Of a stretch of 6,493 nucleotides of DNA, positions 1 through 5,766 are shown one piece after another; the first letter of the stretch is position 1, and the number at the start of each line of letters is the position of its first letter. The position numbers and the translations under genes are program-made. The notes beneath the pieces were generated by a model that was not told where the DNA came from, did not search any database, and saw only the letters and a list, made by a program, of their open reading frames with translations. Source of the DNA: Chthoniobacterales bacterium (GTDB taxonomy: Bacteria; Verrucomicrobiota; Verrucomicrobiia; Chthoniobacterales; UBA10450); assembly GCA_025980625.1 (NCBI GenBank), contig JAICXG010000160.1, forward strand, positions 1 to 6,493. The letters are read 5' to 3'.

Positions 1-912
1 CGTCGTGTTCCTGCTCGCCGCGAGCGAAACCACAGTGGTGACGGTGAGGATCGCAAGGATGATGAGGAGCGACATCCAGCTCGGCAATTTAAGCCACGGT
101 TCGGCCACCATTTTCGCCCCGACAAAGCAGAGGATAATGGCCAGGCCGATGCGCAGATAAACAAATCGTGTCATCAAATTGGCGAGCAGGAAGTAGAGCG
201 AGCGCAGCCCGAGCACGGCGCAGATGTTCGAGGTGTAGACGATGAGGGTGTCGCGGGTAATCGCGAGCACCGCCGGAATCGAATCGACCGCAAAGATCAG
301 GTCCATGGCTTCGATCACCACCAGGACTAGCGCGAGCGGTGTGAGCATGCGGCGGCCAGCGACGAGGGCGATGAACTTCGGCCCGTGATAATCCTGCGTC
401 ACCGGCATCAGGCGGCGGACATTGCGAAGAACAAAATTATGATCGAGATCGAGCGTCGCCGCCTTGCTCCCAAACATGCGCAGCCCGGTGACAATGAGAA
501 ATGCCCCGAAAATATAGAGAACGAAATGGAAGCGCGAGACGAGCGCGACTCCCAGCCCGATCATGATCGCGCGCATGACGAGGGCGCCGACGATTCCCCA
601 GATCAACACCCGATGCTCGTAGCGGGCGGGCACACGAAAGTAGGAGAAGATGAGCCCGAAAACGAAGATGTTATCAACGCTGAGCGAGTACTCGATGACG
701 TAGCCAGTGAAAAAATCGATCGCCTGATCGAAGCCCTGCCACCACCAGATAACGGCGTTGAAGCTGAGGGAAAGCGCCACCCACGCCAGGCTGCGCCAGA
801 CCGCGCTTCCCAAACCGATGCGCTCATGCCTGCGGTCGCTGAAAAGGTCGAGCGCCAGGGCGGCGAAAACTCCAATGTGAAATGCAACCCAAAACCAAAT
901 GCTGCCCGACAC
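1..912 (-). CDS. TerC/Alx-family integral membrane protein, likely metal (Mn) exporter; 3' end outside window
   Basis: This reading frame is open from a GTG at 912-910 to the window edge, giving 304 residues without a stop. An in-frame TAG at 921-919 lies two codons upstream, so GTG is the only sensible start; no clear Shine-Dalgarno sequence precedes it. The protein is strongly hydrophobic, with about nine membrane segments (roughly residues 5-24, 40-58, 78-95, 103-122, 128-146, 190-215, 222-245, 250-268, 277-297). Two family signatures are visible: EYSLSVDNIFVF at 74-85 and EAMDLIFAVDSIPA at 201-214, whose acidic residues sit within the membrane and are thought to bind metal. Family members such as Alx and TerC are about 320-350 residues long, so probably only a short tail is missing. 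The family is linked to manganese export, pH response and tellurite resistance; the exact substrate cannot be read here. I saw no obvious yybP-ykoY riboswitch in the short upstream spacer. Confidence is high for family, low for substrate. Confidence 0.93.
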   Translation of the reverse strand, partial: MSGSIWFWVAFHIGVFAALALDLFSDRRHERIGLGSAVWRSLAWVALSLSFNAVIWWWQGFDQAIDFFTGYVIEYSLSVDNIFVFGLIFSYFRVPARYEHRVLIWGIVGALVMRAIMIGLGVALVSRFHFVLYIFGAFLIVTGLRMFGSKAATLDLDHNFVLRNVRRLMPVTQDYHGPKFIALVAGRRMLTPLALVLVVIEAMDLIFAVDSIPAVLAITRDTLIVYTSNICAVLGLRSLYFLLANLMTRFVYLRIGLAIILCFVGAKMVAEPWLKLPSWMSLLIILAILTVTTVVSLAASRNTT

Positions 913-1016
913 GCGGCGCTAGGTTTCCACGCTTGGAGTTGGGGGGCAACCGAGAAACCGGGGGGCTCCGTTTGCGCGGGTGCAGCGGCTCGTACATCGT
1001 AAAGTTCAACGCTTTT

Positions 1017-2900
1017 ATGGATTCCGAGCTGCAAAAGTTGGTCGACTCCGGGAAATTAACAATCGCAGCCGCTGAAGCGCTCGAAGAACTCAAGCCCGGC
1101 ACCTTCTGCCTGCACAAAAGCTGGGGCTTCGGCCGGGTCGCGGATTGGAATCTTCTCCTCAACCAGATCGTGATCGACTTCGAGAAAAAGAAGGCGCACC
1201 CGATGCAGTTGCAATACGCGGCCGAGGCTCTCACCCCGATCCCGCCCGAGCATTTCCTCGCCCGCAAAGCTACCGACCTACCCGGGCTCAAGCTTCAACT
1301 CAAAGAAAATGCGACCGCAGTGGTGCAGAATATCCTGGAGAGCCTCGGGGGCAAAGCGACCCAGGCGCAGATCAGCGCCTGGCTGTCAGGCGAGATTTTC
1401 ACCGAGCCGGAATTCAAGCGCTGGTGGGAGGCGACGAAGAAACTCCTGAAAAAGGAAGGCAATTTCTTTATCCCGACAAAGAAGAACGAGCCGATCGAGT
1501 TGCGCGCGGGCCCGGTCGATCGCGCGCACGAGTTGCTCCGGTTTTTCGAGCAAGCGCGGCAGCCCAAAGAACAAGCCGCCGCACTCGACCAAATCATCAA
1601 ACTCCATCACGAGTTCAAGGAACCGGAGAAGCAGCTCCAGCCGCTCATTGCGGAATTGGAGGACGCGGGCGGGCGCAATCAGAGGCTCAATCCAGCGATG
1701 GCGTTCGAGTTTGTGATCGGGCGGGACGATCTCCTCCAGCGCGAGCCGAACCTGAAAAGCACGCAACCCGATCTCACGCTCGAGGGATTGATTCGTGAGG
1801 AGGCATCCCGGCTCGACATGATTCTGCCAAAGCTTCCCTCGGCCAAGGAAAAGCGCGTTGTGCAGGCGCTGCCCGCTGCCCTCGCCGAAAACTGGCCGGG
1901 GCGCGCACTGCAATTGATGCAGGGCCACAACGCCCGGCTCGTTGGGCAGGTGCCGCGCTTGTTCGTCGAAAATGGCAAACGCGAGGAACTGCGCACTGCG
2001 CTCGACCGGAGCCTGCGTGAGCACTCGGCGACGAGCGAGATGCTGTTCTGGCTCGGCAAGAACCGCGCCGAGTGGCGGGAATTGATCACGCCCGATTTGT
2101 TAGGCGCGATTCTCTCCGCGATCGAGCGCGATCAGCATAACGAGAGCAACAGTCGCAGCACCCGATTGCGCGATCTCCTGCTCGATGATCGCGAGCTGAT
2201 CCCCGACATGTTTGCTGGCGCCGACTCCGGCCTGGCACGAGACGCGATGCGCCGCCTCATGCTCAGCCCGGTTTTTGACGAGCTGACGAAACGCTCGCTC
2301 ATGGCCCGGATCATCAAACTTTATCCCGAGCTGCAAACTCTGATCAGCGGCCAAGGCCTGGAGGAGAAAAGCGCCGGGTTGGTCGTTTCCTGGAGCAGCC
2401 TGCAAAGGCGCAAGGCGGAGTTGGAAGAGTTGGTGAACAAAAAAATCCCGGAGAACAGCCGTGAGATCGGGGTTGCTCGTTCCTATGGCGACCTGCGCGA
2501 GAATTTCGAATTCAAAGCGGCGAAAGAGATGCAAGCGGTCCTGATGCGGCGTAAATCCGAGCTGGAGCGCGATCTGCATCGCGCGCGTGGCACCGGGTTC
2601 GAAAATCCGGACCTCTCGCAGGCCTCGATCGGCACCATCGTGACGCTGCGTGACACCGCGGCAAATGAGGAGGAAACCTACACCATCCTCGGCGCGTGGG
2701 ACGGCGATCCGGAGCGCTCGATCATTTCCTACCAGACGGCGATCGGCCAGGCATTGTTAGGCCGGCGGGTTGGTGAAGTGGTTGAATTGAACACCACAGA
2801 AGACACCGGCCGTTACACGATCGTCGGGATCGAATCCGCCCCGCTCGACGAAATGCCAGCGGACCCGGAGCTGCTCGAGACAGTGGCTTCTGGGGACTAA
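1017..2900 (+). CDS. greA: Long GreA-type transcription elongation factor with about 450-residue N-terminal extension
   Basis: The 627-residue product ends in a complete Gre factor. The coiled-coil N-domain spans about residues 459-535 and the FKBP-like RNA-polymerase-binding domain about 539-607 (GTIVTLRD, then IGQALLGRRVGEVVEL). The coiled-coil tip reads GDLRENFEF, keeping D492 and E495, which match the Mg-binding acidic pair of E. coli GreA (D41, E44). Rescue of backtracked RNA polymerase by transcript cleavage is therefore expected. Ahead of it lie a small possible SH3/KOW-like segment with HKSWGFGRV (33-41), a segment with FKRWWEATKKLLKK (133-146), and a long, mostly helical region (about 165-450). 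Ordinary GreA is only about 158 residues; chlamydial GreA is similarly long, which suggests a PVC trait. The ATG at 1017 is chosen because upstream codons from 882 look non-coding and would overlap the divergent terC-like gene; no good ribosome site is visible. The role of the extension is unknown. Confidence 0.88.
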   Translation: MDSELQKLVDSGKLTIAAAEALEELKPGTFCLHKSWGFGRVADWNLLLNQIVIDFEKKKAHPMQLQYAAEALTPIPPEHFLARKATDLPGLKLQLKENATAVVQNILESLGGKATQAQISAWLSGEIFTEPEFKRWWEATKKLLKKEGNFFIPTKKNEPIELRAGPVDRAHELLRFFEQARQPKEQAAALDQIIKLHHEFKEPEKQLQPLIAELEDAGGRNQRLNPAMAFEFVIGRDDLLQREPNLKSTQPDLTLEGLIREEASRLDMILPKLPSAKEKRVVQALPAALAENWPGRALQLMQGHNARLVGQVPRLFVENGKREELRTALDRSLREHSATSEMLFWLGKNRAEWRELITPDLLGAILSAIERDQHNESNSRSTRLRDLLLDDRELIPDMFAGADSGLARDAMRRLMLSPVFDELTKRSLMARIIKLYPELQTLISGQGLEEKSAGLVVSWSSLQRRKAELEELVNKKIPENSREIGVARSYGDLRENFEFKAAKEMQAVLMRRKSELERDLHRARGTGFENPDLSQASIGTIVTLRDTAANEEETYTILGAWDGDPERSIISYQTAIGQALLGRRVGEVVELNTTEDTGRYTIVGIESAPLDEMPADPELLETVASGD

Positions 2901-2934
2901 ACCAGGCAGTGCGGTTTCGCTCCGCTTCTCACGC

Positions 2935-2966
2935 GTGAGTCGGTCGCTCACTAGCTTTTTCGTTTT
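2935..2966 (+). terminator. Weak candidate Rho-independent terminator after the greA-like gene
   Basis: GTGAG (2935-2939) can pair with CTCAC (2947-2951) across a 7-base loop, and a T-rich run (TTTTTCGTTTT, 2956-2966) follows four bases later. The stem is only five pairs, so the terminator would be weak. A competing palindrome, CTCACGCGTGAG (2928-2939), uses the same GTGAG arm. It lies between the greA-like gene and kdsA, where the transcription unit plausibly changes. No convincing promoter for kdsA was seen in this 89-base gap. Confidence 0.35.
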
Positions 2967-2989
2967 GAGTAATCCATGATGCGGCGCGC

Positions 2990-3802
2990 ATGCCGATCCT
3001 AACGATCGAACCTGTAAAACTCGGCGGGAAGATCCCTGCCTTCATCCTCGGCCCGTGCGTGATCGAATCCGAGACGTTCGTTAGGCGAATGGCGCGCAAG
3101 ATCGCCAGGATGTGCGCGGCGGAGGATTTGCCTTTCATCTTCAAGGCTTCCTACGACAAGGCGAACCGCACCTCCGTCCGGTCCTTTCGCGGCATCGACG
3201 TCCGCGAAGGGTGCGCATTGTTAGGCGAGATCGGACGCGAAATCAGAATGCCGGTCACGACCGACGTGCATTCGCCTAACGAGGCGGAGATCGCGGCTGA
3301 GTTTATTGATGTCCTGCAAATCCCCGCGTTCCTTTGTCGTCAGACCGATCTGATCCGCGCCGCCGCCGAAACAGGTCGGGTCGTGAACGTGAAGAAGGGC
3401 CAGTTCCTCGCGCCCTGGGACGTGCGCAATATTGCGGAAAAGCTCGAAACCTTCGGCGCGAAGAAGTTCTTTTTCACCGAGCGCGGCACGACCTTCGGCT
3501 ACAACAATCTTGTGGCCGATATGCGCGCGCTCGCCTGGATTCGCGCAGCCGGTTATCATGTCATCTTTGATGCAACTCATTCCGTGCAACGCCCCGGCGG
3601 CGCGGGCGATGCCACTTCGGGCGACGCCGCGCTCGCGCCGGTGCTGGCCCGGGCTGCGCTCGCCGCTGGCTGCGACGGAATCTTTATGGAAGTGCACGAA
3701 AATCCCGCGCGCGCGCTCTCCGATGGGCCAAATCAGGTCCCGCTAAAGGATTTACCCAGGCACCTTCGCATGTTAAAAAAGATCCATGCCGTCGTGTCGT
3801 AG
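2990..3802 (+). CDS. kdsA: 3-deoxy-8-phosphooctulonate (Kdo-8-P) synthase, metal-dependent type
   Basis: KdsA (EC 2.5.1.55) condenses phosphoenolpyruvate with D-arabinose 5-phosphate to Kdo-8-phosphate in the cytoplasm, on the way to the LPS inner-core sugar Kdo. The 270-residue length fits the family. Hallmarks in order: GPCVIES (21-27), FKASYDKANRTS (51-62), SFRG (65-68), TTDVH (90-94), IPAFLCRQTDL (111-121), NVKKGQFLAPWD (133-144), TERGTTFGYNNL (163-174), DATHSVQRPGG (194-204) and FMEVHENP (232-239). C23, H197, E234 and D245 match the four metal ligands of the Aquifex metallo-enzyme, whereas the metal-free E. coli enzyme has Asn in place of the Cys. The start is the first ATG in frame with the conserved N-terminus, but no Shine-Dalgarno sequence is obvious. 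It overlaps lptC by 17 bases, so it likely heads the LPS-export operon. Confidence 0.96.
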   Translation: MPILTIEPVKLGGKIPAFILGPCVIESETFVRRMARKIARMCAAEDLPFIFKASYDKANRTSVRSFRGIDVREGCALLGEIGREIRMPVTTDVHSPNEAEIAAEFIDVLQIPAFLCRQTDLIRAAAETGRVVNVKKGQFLAPWDVRNIAEKLETFGAKKFFFTERGTTFGYNNLVADMRALAWIRAAGYHVIFDATHSVQRPGGAGDATSGDAALAPVLARAALAAGCDGIFMEVHENPARALSDGPNQVPLKDLPRHLRMLKKIHAVVS

Positions 3803-4325
3803 CGCGCGCTGGTTGCGAAGCGCGCGCTTGAGCTTTCTTTCCCTTTTGCTCGGCAGCGGTCTCGCGTTGGGGGGCAGCAAACATCACCGCAGCACCCCCA
3901 CCCCGACCCCGGGCGAATCGCCAGAGGCGATCGGGCTAAAGAATATCCCGCTGACCGTCGGACACGAAGCGAAGGGGCTGGTTCTCCCGAATTACGATAT
4001 GCAAGGCCGTCTCGTCGGCCGCTTTGAAGCCGCCACCGCCTCGCGGCTGGACGACAATCATGTCCATTTCAAAGACTTGAAGATGCAGACGTTCGATGAG
4101 AAAGAGCAGCCCGATTTCAAGATCGCGATGTCCGATGGCATCCTCAATCTCGACACGCGCGTGCTGGAATCGAAAAAGCGGAGCAAGATCAGCCGGACCG
4201 ATTTCGAGATCGCCGGCGACGAGATGAAGTTTAACACCACGACCCATCAAGGCACCCTGAGCGGCAAGGTGCACATGACGATTTATAACCAGAAGGAAAT
4301 TGCCGGCGGCGCCGCCAAAAAATGA
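3786..4325 (+). CDS. lptC: LptC-like LPS export protein, membrane-anchored periplasmic
   Basis: This 179-residue protein is probably LptC, which links the LptBFG extractor in the inner membrane to the LptA bridge. It has an Arg-rich start (R5, R8, R11, R14), a hydrophobic stretch (about 15-29) that could be an anchor or a signal peptide, a Ser/Thr/Pro linker (STPTPTPGESP, 36-46), and then a beta-rich domain. That domain shows the usual LptC order: a YDMQGRLVGRFEA strand pair (about 70-82), an HFKDLKMQTF strand, an AMSDGILNLDTRVLES stretch, and a final segment ending GTLSGKVHMTIYN. Sequence similarity in this family is low, so position supports the call as much as sequence: it lies directly before lptA and lptB. 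The start overlaps kdsA by 17 bases. TTG at 3813 (residue 10) is an alternative that would keep two Arg and the hydrophobic core. The stop overlaps the lptA start as ATGA. Confidence 0.78.
   Translation: MPSCRSARWLRSARLSFLSLLLGSGLALGGSKHHRSTPTPTPGESPEAIGLKNIPLTVGHEAKGLVLPNYDMQGRLVGRFEAATASRLDDNHVHFKDLKMQTFDEKEQPDFKIAMSDGILNLDTRVLESKKRSKISRTDFEIAGDEMKFNTTTHQGTLSGKVHMTIYNQKEIAGGAAKK
3801..3828 (+). repeat. Perfect 10-bp inverted repeat at the kdsA stop / lptC 5' end
   Basis: AGCGCGCGCT occurs at 3801-3810 and again at 3819-3828, separated by GGTTGCGA. The decamer is itself palindromic, so the two copies are both direct and inverted repeats and can form a 10-bp, GC-rich stem with an 8-base loop. 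The left arm begins inside the kdsA stop codon, and the whole element lies in the lptC reading frame, where each arm encodes Ser-Ala-Arg preceded by Arg (residues 5-8 and 11-14). A T-rich stretch (TTTCTTTCCCTTTT, 3834-3847) follows, so attenuation or a brake on translation is conceivable. The function is inferred only. Confidence 0.8.
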
Positions 4326-4963
4326 GACGCGTCTTCTTCGCCGCTTGCCTCTTTGCCATCGCGACGGCGACCCGTTCTGGCGCTCAGGAGCCGGTCCGCA
4401 CCCCGGCAGCCTCGCCCAGTCCCCACGCAAATCCTATTCTCTCCGAAACCGCGGCCAATGGTGAGCCGATCACGACCCAGATTTACGCCGATGAAGCTTC
4501 CTTCGACACGGAGAAACGGTTAGGCGTTTTCACCGGCCACGTCCGGGTGTTCGATCCGCGCTTTAACATCCAATCCGACAAACTCACCGTTCATATTCAC
4601 AAAGAAGAAGGCCAAGGCTTGGAAAAAGCGATTGCGGAGGGGCACGTAGGCGTGGTGCGCGAGAAGCCGGGCGAGAACGGGGCGCCACCGAATCGGGCGA
4701 TCGGACTTTCGGAAAAGGCGGTTTATACTTCCTCGGATAGCAATGTGGTGCTGACGGGCAGCCCGCGCGTGCAACAAGGCCTCGATACCCACATCGCGAC
4801 CAGTCCCGATACAGTCATGATTTTGAACCAGGAGGGCCACCTCACCACTCACGGCCCCAGCCGAACAGAAATCAGGCAGGAGAAAAGTCCCTCCCCCAGC
4901 CCATCCGCCAGCGCCACGCCAACGCCCAAGCCCAAAGCAAAACGACGGAAGAAGAAGCCATGA
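4322..4963 (+). CDS. lptA: LptA/OstA-like periplasmic LPS-bridge protein
   Basis: LptA subunits form the periplasmic beta-jellyroll bridge that carries LPS from LptC to LptD. The 213-residue product has a signal peptide (MRRVFFAACLFAIATA, likely cut after SGA at 19-21), a Pro-rich linker (about 24-40), then an OstA-type domain. Family features are ITTQIYADEASFD (50-62), GVFTGHVRVFDPRFNIQSDK (68-87), the LEKAIAEGHVGVV strand, a SEKAVYTSSDSNVVLTGSPRV stretch split over two strands, and an ending with HLTTHGPSRTEI. After the domain comes an unusual low-complexity tail of about 26 residues, Ser/Pro/Thr-rich and then strongly basic (KPKAKRRKKKP). E. coli LptA is about 185 residues with no such tail. 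The gene starts and ends in 4-base ATGA overlaps with lptC and lptB, which points to coupled translation. A more distant OstA-domain protein is the main alternative. Confidence 0.87.
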   Translation: MRRVFFAACLFAIATATRSGAQEPVRTPAASPSPHANPILSETAANGEPITTQIYADEASFDTEKRLGVFTGHVRVFDPRFNIQSDKLTVHIHKEEGQGLEKAIAEGHVGVVREKPGENGAPPNRAIGLSEKAVYTSSDSNVVLTGSPRVQQGLDTHIATSPDTVMILNQEGHLTTHGPSRTEIRQEKSPSPSPSASATPTPKPKAKRRKKKP

Positions 4964-5754
4964 GCACCTCGAGCGCTATAGCGCCGATCGCAGCGCCGGC
5001 TTCGGGGCAAGCTCTCCAGCCGGAGGAACACGCCGAGGTTCTGCACACGGAGGATCTGGTCAAAATCTACGGTGGCCGCGCCGTCGTGAACGGGATCAAC
5101 CTCGCGGTCAGCCAGGGCGAGATCGTTGGCTTGCTCGGGAAGAACGGCGCCGGCAAAACGACGACCTTTTACATGATCGTCGGACTCGTTAGGCCAAATC
5201 GCGGCTGTGTGCTCTTCTCCGGGGCGGATGTGACCGATTACCCGATGTACAAGCGCGCCCGGCTCGGGATGGGTTACCTCCCGCAGGAGGAATCAATCTT
5301 CCGCAAGATGACGGTCGAGCAGAACATCCTCGCGATTCTGCAAACCCTGCCTTTGAGCAAAAAGGAGCGGCGGCAGCGTTGCGACGAATTGCTCCATCAA
5401 TTTGGAATCGACCGGATCGCGAAGAACACCGCCCTCACCCTGAGCGGCGGCGAAAAACGCCGCCTAACGATCGCGCGCTCACTCGTCACCAGTCCGAAGC
5501 TGCTCATGCTCGATGAGCCCTTCAGCGGAGTCGACCCGATCGCGGTTTACGACGTCCAGCAACTCGTTGTGAACCTGCGCAAAAGCGGCCTCGCCATTCT
5601 CATCACCGACCATAACGTGCGCGAAACCCTCTCGATCGTCGATCGCGCCTACCTCATCGACGAAGGCCGCGTCGTCAGCGAAGGGACCAAGGATTTCCTG
5701 ATCAACGACCCAATCAGCCGGCAGTTGTATCTCGGGGAACGCTTTCACATGTAA
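4960..5754 (+). CDS. lptB: LPS export ABC transporter ATP-binding protein LptB
   Basis: LptB is the cytoplasmic ATPase that drives LPS extraction through LptFG. All nucleotide-binding motifs are present in the 264 residues: Walker A GKNGAGKTT (60-68), Q-loop Q109, signature LSGGE (161-165), Walker B LLMLDEP (181-187) with catalytic E186, and switch H218 in ITDHN. The text EPFSGVDPIAV (186-196) and the C-terminal YLGERFHM are characteristic of LptB rather than of amino-acid-transport ATPases. Walker A has Lys where Pro is usual (GPNGAGKTT), which should not affect function. It carries about 25 extra Ala/Pro-rich residues at the N-terminus compared with E. coli LptB (241 residues). The ATG is nevertheless favoured by its ATGA overlap with lptA and a purine-rich GGAAGAAG upstream. 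The partner permeases LptF and LptG are not in the window. Confidence 0.96.
   Translation: MSTSSAIAPIAAPASGQALQPEEHAEVLHTEDLVKIYGGRAVVNGINLAVSQGEIVGLLGKNGAGKTTTFYMIVGLVRPNRGCVLFSGADVTDYPMYKRARLGMGYLPQEESIFRKMTVEQNILAILQTLPLSKKERRQRCDELLHQFGIDRIAKNTALTLSGGEKRRLTIARSLVTSPKLLMLDEPFSGVDPIAVYDVQQLVVNLRKSGLAILITDHNVRETLSIVDRAYLIDEGRVVSEGTKDFLINDPISRQLYLGERFHM
4973..4984. repeat. 12-bp perfect palindrome GCGCTATAGCGC in the 5' end of lptB
   Basis: The sequence reads the same on both strands and covers codons 5-9 of lptB, within the non-conserved N-terminal extension. It could be a small hairpin near the translation start or a dimeric protein site, but nothing else supports a function. Confidence 0.4.
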
Positions 5755-5755
5755 C

Positions 5756-5761
5756 AAAGGA
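5756..5761 (+). promoter_or_regulatory. Ribosome binding site of hpf
   Basis: AAAGGA ends five bases before the hpf ATG at 5767. It is the clearest Shine-Dalgarno sequence in the window and fixes that start. The other genes in the cluster mostly lack one, and the lpt genes overlap and probably rely on coupled translation, so hpf may be translated more independently. Confidence 0.7.
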
Positions 5762-5766
5762 ATCGC

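Noticed and set aside
882..1016. Possible 45-residue upstream extension of the greA-like protein from ATG 882
   Set aside because: Its residues look non-coding and it would overlap the divergent terC-like gene by 31 bases. The ATG at 1017 begins a plausible protein start.
913..1016. yybP-ykoY manganese riboswitch upstream of the terC-like gene
   Set aside because: The spacer is short and I could not find the conserved riboswitch core on the minus strand.
603..1034. Minus-strand open frame of 143 codons overlapping the terC-like gene start
   Set aside because: It is out of frame with the TerC/Alx protein, which has clear family motifs, and its own translation is Ser/Ala/Arg-rich with no recognisable domain.
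4305..4316. Palindrome GGCGGCGCCGCC at the end of lptC as a terminator
   Set aside because: It is followed by A residues, not T, lies inside codons for Gly-Gly-Ala-Ala, and terminating there would cut off the overlapping lptA.
4317..4325. Possible frameshift joining LptC to LptA at the six-A run before the lptC stop
   Set aside because: lptA is in the -1 frame, but the run lacks a full slippery heptamer, lptA has its own ATG and signal peptide, and the ATGA overlap fits ordinary translational coupling.
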